Shown here piece by piece: positions 1 to 6,299 of a stretch of DNA of 30,257 nt. This DNA is from Bin87 sp034423115. GTDB taxonomy: Bacteria > Chloroflexota > Dehalococcoidia > Lucifugimonadales > UBA3495. Position numbers and translations under genes: made by a program. The notes below the pieces were generated by a model, which had not been told where the DNA came from, searched no databases, and worked only from the letters and a program-made list of their open reading frames with translations. Within the stretch, counting starts at the first letter, position 1. The number at the start of each line of letters is the position of its first letter. The stretch lies in contig DAOUJD010000072.1 in the NCBI GenBank assembly GCA_034423115.1, forward strand, positions 1 to 30,257, written 5' to 3'.

Positions 1-17
1 GGCGCGATCAAGCCGGC

Positions 18-112
18 GGGTCAATTTTAAACCGGCGATCGTGTGCGTGATCGAAGGGGGTGGGTCAATCCCGGATCGGCGAACCTGGGTCATATTTTCG
101 TCGGCGTTGACA
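18..112. mobile_element. Terminus of a probable IS21-type element (three end repeats)
   Basis: Three imperfect copies of a short unit begin at 18, 62 and 87. Each starts GGGTCA and continues into a CCGGCG, TCGGCG or similar core, and the last copy ends in TTGACA at 107-112. IS21-family elements are known to carry several such repeats at each end and to terminate in TG...CA, so this looks like the right end of an element whose body lies off the window to the left. No transposase gene is visible. The end cuts the C-terminus of the minus-strand secreted-protein gene, whose last seven or eight codons and stop at 90-92 lie inside the repeat. The family is recognised by pattern only. Confidence 0.45.
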
Positions 113-595
113 CTCCCACGCGGAACGTGGCTCCACCATCCCATCCGTTGATTAGGGTGGCTCCTGTGGATCTCCAGTTACCGATGATGCAGTGACGCAC
201 TTGGTCCGTGGTTATGGAGACTGTGACCGTTGATTCCGGTTGCCAGATAGACTGGTTGCATGCCAGTTGACCAGTGAACACGCCGGGTGGCGTGGGGTCG
301 GGTGGACGCTCGGCAGCAGGGGCCGTCGTTGGTGCCGGAGTCAAAGTCGGTGCCGGAGTTCTTCCGACGGAGCCGCAGCGCCACTGCCAGTAGCTATAGG
401 CTGCCAGTTGTTTTTCGGTGTAGGGCGGATCTCCCAGAGGTGGAACGCTGCATCTGCTGGACGGTGCGACGACGCGGGGCATTCTGCCCCCACCGTGAGC
501 TACTCGCGGTTGTTTGATACGTGTCGGGAACGGAGTGACGGTTGGATTCGTCGTGCGGGTTTCGGTCCTCGGAGTAGGCTACGGCGTAGCCTTGA
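90..595 (-). pseudogene. C-terminal part of IS-interrupted secreted Pro/Thr-rich protein gene
   Basis: This minus-strand frame is the downstream half of the gene that starts at 2279. When the IS (596-2051) and one copy of the 5-nt target duplication are removed, the two halves join in the same frame. The product is then a Pro/Thr-rich stretch (PTPRTETRTTNPTVTPFP), a second linker around 300-350 (APTLTPAPTTAPAAE) and a small domain with GQLACNQSIWQPESTVTVS. The linker style is that of exported proteins. One amber codon (TAG, 579-581) lies four codons past the junction inside a short palindrome. The distal end is replaced by the IS21-like terminus. I do not recognise the domain. From the ATG at 482 alone, 130 codons remain open, so a shortened product is possible but unlikely to be functional. 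Confidence 0.6.
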
Positions 596-610
596 CTGGG
601 CTTTGCGCAT
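596..610 (+). repeat. Left terminal inverted repeat of the IS
   Basis: CTGGGCTTTGCGCAT. It pairs with 2037-2051, with mismatches at positions 10 and 15. The target duplication CTTGA sits immediately outside at 591-595. Confidence 0.8.
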
Positions 611-673
611 TTTTAGAAAAGTAAAAGGACAGGGTAAGCTGGCCTGACCCCACTTCTCACAGAAGGCCCAGCC

Positions 674-2035
674 ATGCTCACCCTGCCCGATGCCATTGTA
701 CCGGTACTCGCTCCCTTCGCAACGGTGTTCAACAACCCGACCTGGCAGAAGGCTCAACTCCTGCTGGTAGGCGCGATCCTTACCACAGGCCAACGCACCG
801 TGGCGGCCGCACTGCGGGTCATGGGCCGCAGCGACCAGGACGACTACGCGCGCTACCACGAGGTGCTCAATCGAGCAGTGTGGTCGCCCCGCGAGGTGGC
901 GCGCATCCTGCTGCTGCTCCTGCTTCAGTACTTGGACCGCGGCGACGGCCCGTTGATCTTCGGTATTGACGAAACCCTGGAACGGCGTCGCGGTTCCAAG
1001 ATCAGCGCCCGAGGCATCTACCGGGACGCAGTTCGCTCCAGTCGCCACCGGCTGGTCAAGGCCAGTGGTCTGCGCTGGATCTCCCTGATGTGGTTGTGCC
1101 ATGTCCCCTGGGCCGGACGGTATTGGGCCCTGCCGGTGCTCACGGTGCTGGCGCCCTCCTCTCGCTACCACCAGCGGCAGGGCCGTCGGCACAAGAAGAT
1201 CACCGACTGGGCGCGGCAGATGATCATGCAACTGCGTCGCTGGTTGCCCCATCGCCCCCTGGTGCTGGTGGGAGACAATGGGTACGCTGTCCTCGACTTC
1301 CTCCATTGCTGCCAGTCGCTGCGTGAGCCGGTGACCCTCATCGCCAGATTGCGCCTGGACGCCGCCCTCTATGCGCCAGCACCACCTCGGCAGCCGGGCC
1401 AGAACGGTCGACCGCCGCTGAAGGGCCAGCGGCGACCCTCCCTGAAATCACTCCTTGACCAGGACCAGGTGCCTTGGACCGTCGTCGCCGTGGCTTGGTA
1501 TGACGGCACCACCCGCATCGTGGAACTCACCTCCCAGACCGCCGTCTGGTATCGCTCGGGCAAGCCGGCGGTGACCATCCGCTGGGTACTCATCCGAGAT
1601 CCGCAGGGTGCTTTCGATCCCCAGGCCCTCCTCTGCACCGACCCGGCGGCAGACCCGACCCAGATCCTGGAGTGGTTTGTGCTGCGTTGGCAACTGGAGG
1701 TCACTTTCCAGGAAGTGCGCACCCATCTGGGCATGGAGACCCAGCGCCAGTGGTCCGACCTGGCCATCGCCCGCACCACGCCCGTCCTGCTGGGCCTTTT
1801 CTCCTGGACCACCCTGGCCGCCCACGTCCTGCAGCAAGAGCGTCCCATCGCCCAACGTGCCGCCGCTTGGTACGACAAGCCGTCGCCAACTTTCGTGGAT
1901 GCCATCGCCTTGGTGCGACGCTACCTGTGGCTGGCCTCGGAGGGTTTATCACTGTCAGCCGGCGACCCCGACGTACGGGAACTCCCCGCCACTCTGTACC
2001 ACCGAATGGTGGATTCCCTCGCTTACGCCGCTTGA
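674..2035 (+). CDS. DDE transposase, IS4/IS701-like
   Basis: This 453-residue protein catalyses excision and insertion of the surrounding IS. It shows the order of acidic residues expected of an RNase H-fold DDE transposase: Asp in FGIDETLERR (about residue 98), Asp in LVLVGDNGYA (about residue 203) and Glu in WQLEVTFQEVRTHLG (about residue 345), the last in the W-x2-E-x2-F context that precedes the helix in IS4-type enzymes. The ATG at 674 is the only sensible start and lies 78 nt inside the left end. The gene is open throughout and the flanking repeats are well preserved, so it may be active or recently so. A decayed homologue lies at 29630-30257. IS701 is the most likely database label. 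Confidence 0.85.
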   Translation: MLTLPDAIVPVLAPFATVFNNPTWQKAQLLLVGAILTTGQRTVAAALRVMGRSDQDDYARYHEVLNRAVWSPREVARILLLLLLQYLDRGDGPLIFGIDETLERRRGSKISARGIYRDAVRSSRHRLVKASGLRWISLMWLCHVPWAGRYWALPVLTVLAPSSRYHQRQGRRHKKITDWARQMIMQLRRWLPHRPLVLVGDNGYAVLDFLHCCQSLREPVTLIARLRLDAALYAPAPPRQPGQNGRPPLKGQRRPSLKSLLDQDQVPWTVVAVAWYDGTTRIVELTSQTAVWYRSGKPAVTIRWVLIRDPQGAFDPQALLCTDPAADPTQILEWFVLRWQLEVTFQEVRTHLGMETQRQWSDLAIARTTPVLLGLFSWTTLAAHVLQQERPIAQRAAAWYDKPSPTFVDAIALVRRYLWLASEGLSLSAGDPDVRELPATLYHRMVDSLAYAA

Positions 2036-2036
2036 A

Positions 2037-2051
2037 TTGCGTAAAGCCCAG
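2037..2051 (-). repeat. Right terminal inverted repeat of the IS
   Basis: Read on the minus strand this is CTGGGCTTTACGCAA, matching the left end. The second CTTGA target duplication follows at 2052-2056. The transposase stop codon (2033-2035) lies directly next to this repeat. Confidence 0.8.
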
Positions 2052-2279
2052 CTTGAATGGTTGGTACCGTGGTCGGCAGTGACTGCTTTTCGAGTTGAAG
2101 CCGAGTCGGTAGTTGCCGTGTTTGTCCAGACATTCCCAGCCGACGAATTTCAGCACGTGCCCAGGTGGCGTCTGGTAGATGTAGGCTTTTGCGTTGTTGC
2201 CACGGAGATTGACGCTGATTATTCCGGCGGCTGCTGCCATGTCAGCTACTGCGGCCAGAGTGATGATGGTGATTTTCAT
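2052..2279 (-). pseudogene. N-terminal part of IS-interrupted secreted protein gene
   Basis: Starting from ATG at 2277-2279, 76 codons (exactly 228 nt) run to the IS junction. The N-terminus MKITIITLAAVADMAAAAG looks like a signal peptide or single membrane anchor. It is followed by YIYQTPPGHVLKFVGWEC and other soluble-looking sequence with two Cys residues (WEC and SHC). The frame continues in register with the fragment at 90-595 once the IS is removed. No strong ribosome binding site is seen before the ATG, so the start is chosen on the signal-like N-terminus. The family is not recognised. In its present form the reading frame runs on into IS sequence, so the gene is inactivated. Confidence 0.6.
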
Positions 2280-2352
2280 TGGAGACCATCCACACCTGCT
2301 CCAATCTAACACTGTGCCGAAAACTGACCCGGGCGTTTTACGCCACATAGAA

Positions 2353-2376
2353 ACGGCCCCGAGATCTCGGGGCCGT
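2353..2376. terminator. 24-nt perfect palindrome, terminator of the 2396-2811 pair
   Basis: A perfect self-complementary sequence (arms ACGGCCCCGAGA and its complement) lies 19 nt past the stop of the small membrane-protein gene on the minus strand. It is very GC-rich and could act in both directions. The T-run after it on the minus strand is weak (TTCTATG), so termination efficiency is uncertain. Confidence 0.6.
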
Positions 2377-2395
2377 CCGGCGGTCAGCAGGAGGT

Positions 2396-2548
2396 CTATC
2401 TGCCGACTTGATCTAAGTATAGGTCCTTTCCGCGCCGGCGCTTCCGCGTCGTCCACCAGCAGACGCTGCTGTAGATAGACAGGACGATGATGCTGAGCAG
2501 CATGACCGAAACGGCGAACCAGTATTCCGCGTAGCCGAGGCAGATCAT
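2396..2548 (-). CDS. Small single-pass membrane protein, 50 aa
   Basis: The ATG at 2546-2548 overlaps the TGA of the upstream coiled-coil gene (2545-2547) as ATGA, the classic arrangement for translational coupling. The product is MICLGYAEYW, then a hydrophobic span of about 20 residues (WFAVSVMLLSIIVLSIYSSV), then a strongly basic patch (RKRRRGK) and the tail DLYLDQVGR. The positive-inside rule places the C-terminus in the cytoplasm. A 24-nt palindrome follows the stop. The gene is short enough to be missed by automatic callers. The coupling, the clean membrane segment and the terminator argue that it is real. Function is unknown. A coiled coil followed by a single membrane segment recalls XhlA-type or holin-associated proteins, but that is only a shape resemblance. 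Confidence 0.65.
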   Translation of the reverse strand: MICLGYAEYWFAVSVMLLSIIVLSIYSSVCWWTTRKRRRGKDLYLDQVGR

Positions 2549-2811
2549 GGTCGTTCAGATTTGGATGATGTGGTCTGATTGCTCATGTGTGCGTACATGC
2601 GCGTTTCGAGGCTGGTTACGCGGTTGCCCAATCCGTCCAGTTTGTTTTCGATTCGACTCATTATATGGGTCATGTCATTGCGAAAGTTAGCGTCGATGAG
2701 ACGTTCTGCCGCACTGATGACGCGATCCTGTGCGAGTTCCATTTGCAGTTCGGTTAGTCGTTCGCTGAGTTGCTCGTATTGTACGTCTCGCGCTTCGGCG
2801 TCAACCTGCAT
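2545..2811 (-). CDS. Coiled-coil protein of unknown function, possibly 5'-frameshifted
   Basis: From the first ATG at 2811 the gene encodes 88 residues that are nearly all heptad-like coil: EQLSERLTELQMELAQDR, then IENKLDGLGNRVTSLETRM. The coil clearly continues upstream of this ATG in the same frame (ADAEKLARQAAEAEKRLL) with no start codon back to a stop near 2937. In the adjacent frame, sequence around 2885-2990 (ELVVDLRPAAPNEAGVRDA) looks equally protein-like. The simplest reading is a longer gene with a one-base frameshift near 2885; an alternative is an internal start. It is coupled by ATGA to the small membrane protein downstream, so the two probably act together. Family not recognised. 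Confidence 0.55.
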   Translation of the reverse strand: MQVDAEARDVQYEQLSERLTELQMELAQDRVISAAERLIDANFRNDMTHIMSRIENKLDGLGNRVTSLETRMYAHMSNQTTSSKSERP

Positions 2812-3069
2812 CTTGTTCAGCAGCCGCTTTTCGGCTTCTGCTGCCTGTCGCGCCAGTTTTTCGGCGTCTGCGGTATCGAAAGTGTCAGCAACGAGGCCAG
2901 AGCGTCTCGCACTCCCGCCTCGTTCGGTGCCGCTGGCCGGAGGTCAACCACCAGCTCGCCACCGGCAGTTTCGTCTCCGCAGCGCGCAGACGTCAACTCC
3001 GAGCCCGGGCAGCGCGCACGCTGCCTCGGTACATCGCGCCGGCAGAATCTGCGCGAAGGAGGATCCACC
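2812..3069. other. Region between coiled-coil gene (-) and four-Cys gene (+)
   Basis: On the minus strand this holds the likely 5' part of the coiled-coil gene in two frames, with the break near 2885. On the plus strand it holds the ribosome binding site (GGAGGA, about 3058-3063) of the gene at 3070. No convincing promoter was found for either gene. Confidence 0.4.
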
Positions 3070-3282
3070 ATGGTTGACCGAGACAAGCAACACTGCGCCA
3101 ACTGCTACTTCGCCGTGGCCAGGCGCGACACGCGGTTCTTGAATTGCCATCGCTACCCGCCGACGCGTATGAGCCAGTACGGCACCGCCACTCACCCCAG
3201 CATCGAACCACACCACTGGTGCGGCGAATGGAAACCGGACATCGCACAACGCGACACACCCGAAACATCACGCCCAGGTTGA
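3070..3282 (+). CDS. Small four-cysteine (probable zinc-binding) protein, 70 aa
   Basis: The ATG at 3070 is preceded by a strong Shine-Dalgarno sequence (GAAGGAGGA, 7 nt spacing). The product has four cysteines in a C-x2-C ... C ... C pattern (Cys9, Cys12, Cys26, Cys51). The contexts are QHCANCYF, FLNCHRYPP and HHWCGEWKP, with aromatic and Pro residues beside the cysteines. Short proteins ending in a WCGEW-type motif are common in phages and mobile regions and are thought to bind zinc. The tail after residue 55 is polar and probably disordered. The open frame extends much further upstream without a ribosome binding site, so the internal ATG is preferred. A hairpin follows at 3324-3344. Exact function unknown. 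Confidence 0.65.
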   Translation: MVDRDKQHCANCYFAVARRDTRFLNCHRYPPTRMSQYGTATHPSIEPHHWCGEWKPDIAQRDTPETSRPG

Positions 3283-3323
3283 GGCCGCTGTCGCCGGCTA
3301 CACGACCGCCACCTACAACTACG

Positions 3324-3344
3324 ACAGGTCAGGGAACGACCTGT
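3324..3344 (+). terminator. Weak hairpin after the four-Cys gene
   Basis: ACAGGTC and GACCTGT form 7-bp arms around a 7-nt loop, 41 nt past the stop codon. There is no long T-run after it (TGACTAATC), so it is a weak terminator at best. Confidence 0.35.
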
Positions 3345-3486
3345 TGACTAATCACCAAAAATTAGCGTAAATCGTTCAGCCGCTACCGGGGCGCCCTGCT
3401 CCCGACAGCAGAGCAGACCGCAATGCCGCTGGACAAATCCTTGCTCCAGCCGGCGCGAAATCCACCCCACCAAAGGAGTGAAAATC

Positions 3487-3687
3487 ATGGAATGGCCCCT
3501 GCAAGCCTACTCGGTCAAACTCAAGCGGAAGGTCGACATCGCCGAGGACTCCATGGAGTTGGTCACGATGAAGAACGGCCGACACGCCGTCAGGGGCGTA
3601 GCCGTAGAGGATCAGAGCATCAAAGTGTTCCGCATCCTGGGCAACGCCGAAATTGAAGAAGTGCGGGCGAAATTGAGCGGCGGGTAA
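3487..3687 (+). CDS. DUF5679-like small protein lacking the zinc cysteines, 66 aa
   Basis: AAAGGAG at 3472-3478 sits 8 nt before ATG 3487. An in-frame GTG at 3478 overlaps the Shine-Dalgarno sequence and is rejected as start. The core YSVKLKRKVDI ... ELVTMKNGRHAVRGVAV ... KVFRI resembles DUF5679 proteins, small zinc ribbons common in Chloroflexota. From memory these read YCVKCK...VTMKNGRPA..G.CPVCG.KVFRI. Every position where the family has cysteine is replaced here: Ser and Leu in YSVKLK, and the CPVCG knuckle becomes AVEDQS. The domain backbone is otherwise kept, so the protein may fold without zinc or may have changed role. Assignment rests on motif memory and should be read as probable. 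Confidence 0.6.
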   Translation: MEWPLQAYSVKLKRKVDIAEDSMELVTMKNGRHAVRGVAVEDQSIKVFRILGNAEIEEVRAKLSGG

Positions 3688-4014
3688 GGCAACTCCCAGT
3701 CGTGGCGACAGCAACGGCTCAACCACCGCAGCACTCGCCCGGCAAGCCATTGCGTTAGGCCGCCCAGGCAAGCGTCCCAATCAATTTGCCGGTTGCCCAT
3801 GGCTGCGGTCGGAGTTGATTGGCACGCTGCTCGGCGTCTGGAAAGACTCCAAGAGGCTGGACACGCAAGCGTAAGCTACATCTTTCACCCGCGAAGGCTT
3901 CACCCAAAACAACCAGCAGTCCAGCGGACAGGGTCTTCGCCGCAAAGACCATGGCCGGATCATCATGGCGCTTTCCGCCTTCTGCTGCCGGCATCGGCGT
4001 CCTGCTTGGCTTGT
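3688..4014. other. Intergenic region, no supported gene
   Basis: A plus-strand frame open to a stop at 3872-3874 reads plausibly (ALARQAIALGRPGKRPNQFA) but has no ATG, GTG or TTG start and no ribosome binding site. It may be a remnant. Nothing else was recognised, and no terminator hairpin for the converging genes was found. Confidence 0.3.
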
Positions 4015-5214
4015 TCAATCTCGGCCAGCCGCATCTTGAGCGGACGCAGCGCTGTATGAACGCCTTGGGCGTAGGAGAGGCTGCCCGCTTCGATAGGTGG
4101 CGACTCGCCAGAGCCACTCTGCGGGTCCGAACCGGAATCGACTCAGCCACGCTTCCGACCACCACACCTGCAGCGCCCACACTGCGACCACAAACGCCAA
4201 CACGGAACTCCGGTTCACAAATTCGACGTCGCCCAGCAAAAGTGTCAGGACCAGCACGCCCAGCACCGTCTGCGTCAGGTAGTTGGTCAGCGCCATCCTT
4301 CCCACTGCGCGCAGGCGCCGTTTCAGCCAGTTGTCCGCACGATGGTCCCACAGGATGATGAGGCTCATGTATCCCAACGCGAATGGGATCGTCCCCAGCG
4401 TGTTGGGAATCTGGCCAATAAAGGCGACCTCGAGAGAGTAATCGTGGAATGCGACCATGATGACGCCAGCGGCCGCCAAGGGAATACCAACGGCAATCCC
4501 GATAATTGCGGTCAGCTTGTAGGTTCTCGCGGGCCAGCCACCGCTGATGAAGCCGGCGCGAAACAAACCGGCTCCGATGAGTATCATCCCCAGCGCGCGC
4601 AGGAAATAGCCCAACAGGAAGAGCAGATCAATGACTCCGTCGTTCGGAGCCTCGCCCTGCGTCCAGAGACCGTGCAGTGGGGAACCGGTTGCGGCGGCGA
4701 CGTACTGGGCAAGCAGCGCGCAAGGAACGGATAGGGCGAACACGAAAACTCCAACGGAGATCAGCGCCCGATTCCGCAGTTTCCGCAGAGCAATCAGAAC
4801 GGCCGATGCGACTGCATACACCGTCAGCACGTCGCCTTCCCACAAGAGGAAGTGGAGGATGCCGATTATCAGCAGCAGCGCGTTTCGCCACAGGCTCAGC
4901 AATACCCCGCCGCGTCCTCTCGCTGTGGCTCGGTCGATGAAGAGAATCATTCCCGCGCCAAACAGCAACGAAAACAATCCCATGAACTTCTGGTCGACGA
5001 AGACCTCGCCGAAGATGCCCACAGACCAGTCGAGCCAGGTCTCCGATCCGCCCGCGCTGAGGTTGAAGTAAGGCGCGCCGCCGAACTGGAAGTGAACGGC
5101 GTTCATCAGCAGAATGCCGAGCACCGCCGCACCTCGGATCAAATCGAGGCTTGTTATGCGCCCGGCCTCCTGAACAGGGCCGGCATCGCCAGTGTGGGGG
5201 TGCGTTGCCAACAA
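4015..5214 (-). CDS. DUF418-family integral membrane protein
   Basis: The 399-residue protein has about ten hydrophobic segments spread over residues 25-370. The N-terminal motif RITSLDLIRGAAVLGILLMN is typical of the DUF418/YeiB family, in which an Arg-Gly pair lies in the first membrane helix. FMGLFSLLFGAGMILF is the conserved second motif. The C-terminal half ends with LSRFRFGPAEWLWRVATY, the hallmark of DUF418. Family members are related to the acyltransferase-like membrane proteins (DUF1624/HGSNAT group), but their substrate is unknown. The start is a TTG pair (5214 or 5211), chosen because AAGGAGG lies at 5220-5226 with 5 or 8 nt spacing; no ATG is available. The tail after the motif (about 30 residues) is polar. 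It is transcribed alone, convergent with the small gene at 3487. Confidence 0.85.
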   Translation of the reverse strand: MLATHPHTGDAGPVQEAGRITSLDLIRGAAVLGILLMNAVHFQFGGAPYFNLSAGGSETWLDWSVGIFGEVFVDQKFMGLFSLLFGAGMILFIDRATARGRGGVLLSLWRNALLLIIGILHFLLWEGDVLTVYAVASAVLIALRKLRNRALISVGVFVFALSVPCALLAQYVAAATGSPLHGLWTQGEAPNDGVIDLLFLLGYFLRALGMILIGAGLFRAGFISGGWPARTYKLTAIIGIAVGIPLAAAGVIMVAFHDYSLEVAFIGQIPNTLGTIPFALGYMSLIILWDHRADNWLKRRLRAVGRMALTNYLTQTVLGVLVLTLLLGDVEFVNRSSVLAFVVAVWALQVWWSEAWLSRFRFGPAEWLWRVATYRSGQPLLRPRRSYSAASAQDAAGRD

Positions 5215-5273
5215 TTCATCCTCCTTGGGTGAACCGGTGGAAATCTTACGATGTCAACCGACATCAGGTATAG

Positions 5274-5414
5274 GCCGGCAAACATCGGGATGCCGCTCAG
5301 GCCGTCGGGGAACCTCGCATGCAAGGCTGCAAGGGCGGTGGCAAGGACTTTCCGCAGCGGATGGTGCCCAACGCACGTGATGACGACGGCGACAGTGTCG
5401 TGTGCGAGAAATAA
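5274..5414 (+). pseudogene. Excalibur-domain remnant
   Basis: The frame reads DAAQAVGEPRMQGCKGGGKD, then FPQRMVPNARDDDGDSVVCEK and a stop. This matches the C-terminal part of secreted Excalibur-type calcium-binding domains, whose usual end is a DxDxDG loop followed by V-C-E. The frame is open only back to a TAG at 5271-5273. The first ATG is at 5319, which would leave 31 residues. The upstream cysteine normally paired with the CE cysteine (Y-x2-C) is missing, and no signal peptide or linker precedes it. It is therefore a remnant of a longer exported protein. A strong hairpin overlaps the stop codon, as if the original gene end were intact. Confidence 0.5.
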
Positions 5415-5443
5415 CCGCCGGCCCTAAGGGCCGGCGGTTATTT
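5409..5443. terminator. Strong 16-bp-stem terminator hairpin
   Basis: Perfect 16-nt arms (5409-5424 and 5428-5443) surround a TAA loop. The arms begin AAATAACCGCC and end in GGTTATTT, so there is an A-run before and a T-run after: a bidirectional intrinsic terminator. It overlaps the stop codon of the Excalibur remnant and also lies 56 nt past the end of the minus-strand response regulator gene. Confidence 0.85.
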
Positions 5444-5499
5444 CTACAGCCGAGCGGTGCGCCGCAATCGCGCGACGGCACCGACTGGAAACCATACCG

Positions 5500-5889
5500 T
5501 CAATCCAATGACGACAGCAACATATCCTTCAACTCAGCGAAATCCACCGGCTTGACCACAAAACCCTGCGCGCCACGCTGCCGAGCTTCATCCATGCGTT
5601 GGGCATCCCCGTACGCGGACACGACGATGGACTGAACCTCGGGCCAAGATTCTTCCAAGGCGCCCAGAAGCTCCATGCCATCCATGCCTGGCATATTAAG
5701 GTCTGTGAGAATTAGCCGTATGCCGGGATTGTCGCGCAGGACCTCAAGTGCCTCCAGGCCGGACTGGGCAAAGAACAATTCGTAGGTACCGGCACGAACC
5801 TCACGACGCATCCTTTGCTTGAACATCACCTGGACGTCCGGCTCGTCGTCCACCACAAGGACCTGGCGTGCCAAACCCTGTTGCGACAT
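5500..5889 (-). CDS. Stand-alone response regulator receiver protein (CheY-like)
   Basis: The 129-residue protein is a single receiver domain with no output domain. The acidic pair is Asp14-Asp15 (VLVVDDEPDV), the phosphoacceptor Asp63 (LILTDLNMPGMDG), the switch Ser91 (IVVSAYGD) and Lys113 (GFVVKPVDF), so all signalling residues are present. It would receive phosphate from a histidine kinase not encoded in the window. The start is ATG 5889: GGAGGAA lies 6 nt before it, inside the longer open frame that begins at 5910, and the N-terminus MSQQGLARQVLVVDD then fits the family. It has a truncated paralogue just upstream (5988-6263). The two share the unusual stretch QRMRREVRAG between alpha-1 and beta-2, so they arose by duplication. 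Single-domain regulators usually act by protein contact. Confidence 0.9.
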   Translation of the reverse strand: MSQQGLARQVLVVDDEPDVQVMFKQRMRREVRAGTYELFFAQSGLEALEVLRDNPGIRLILTDLNMPGMDGMELLGALEESWPEVQSIVVSAYGDAQRMDEARQRGAQGFVVKPVDFAELKDMLLSSLD

Positions 5890-5950
5890 TTCCGATTCCT
5901 CCGCTTTCATTCAAATTCCGCGGGCTGCCAACCCAGCCCAATTAAATGGC

Positions 5951-5976
5951 GGGGCGTCGCACCACGACGACGCCCC
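5951..5976. terminator. Hairpin between the two response regulator genes
   Basis: GGGGCGTCG (5951-5959) and CGACGCCCC (5968-5976) form 9-bp arms with an 8-nt loop. On the minus strand it is followed by GCCATTTAATT. It lies 11 nt past the stop of the truncated regulator and upstream of the intact one, so the two genes are probably separate transcription units. Confidence 0.65.
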
Positions 5977-5987
5977 TCGAATTGGTA

Positions 5988-6263
5988 TCAACCGGTGGAG
6001 GCAGGCGCTACGCCTTTCCGGTCCGCCGAGATTTCAGTACCACGCGGTAGTGGTAATTTTCCAGACATGTTCAAATCGGTTATCACCAGTTGGACGTCCG
6101 GATTCTCATCCAGCACCTCCAGCGCGTGCCGCCCCGACCGCGCAAACAGGAACTCGTACACCCCCGCTCTAACTTCACGCCGCATGCGCTGCCGGAACAT
6201 CGGCTCAACCTCGGGTTCGTCATCCACCACCAGCAACTTTCTGGCCCCAGAACTCTCGCTCAT
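5988..6263 (-). pseudogene. Truncated response regulator receiver domain
   Basis: Residues 1-68 are homologous to the intact regulator at 5500-5889: LVVDDEPEVEPMFRQRMRRE, then VRAGVYEF and VITDLNMSG. They include Asp14, Asp15 and the phosphoacceptor Asp63. After NMSG the similarity ends abruptly and 23 unrelated residues follow to a TGA at 5988. The switch Ser/Thr and the catalytic Lys of the receiver fold are absent, so it cannot work as a normal receiver. The ATG at 6263 has a GGAGG 9 nt upstream. A 21-nt palindrome lies 37 nt before the start. Truncation by deletion or by a small insertion are both possible; the foreign tail contains short palindromes. Confidence 0.75.
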
Positions 6264-6299
6264 ACCTCAAAACCTCCGAACCGCACGACGAGCCCCCGT

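Larger units (their letters stand above)
596..2051 (+). mobile_element. Complete insertion sequence, 1456 bp
   Basis: The ends are inverted repeats: CTGGGCTTTGCGCAT at 596-610 and the complement of ATTGCGTAAAGCCCAG at 2036-2051, matching except at two positions over the first 17 nt. The element is flanked on both sides by CTTGA (591-595 and 2052-2056), the expected target-site duplication. It carries one gene, the transposase at 674-2035. The insertion splits a minus-strand gene, and removing the element plus one CTTGA restores that reading frame exactly. A second, decayed copy is at the right edge of the window. The length and single DDE gene fit the IS4/IS701 group. A 5-nt duplication is not the textbook size for IS701 (4 nt), so the family assignment is provisional. 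Confidence 0.85.

Noticed and set aside
500..1306. Long minus-strand open frame opposite the transposase
   Set aside because: It is the antisense shadow of a GC-rich coding gene; composition is His/Gln/Arg-rich and there is no ribosome binding site.
3688..3874. Plus-strand frame with plausible sequence (ALARQAIALGRPGKRPNQFA)
   Set aside because: It has no start codon of any usual type and no ribosome binding site; at most a remnant.
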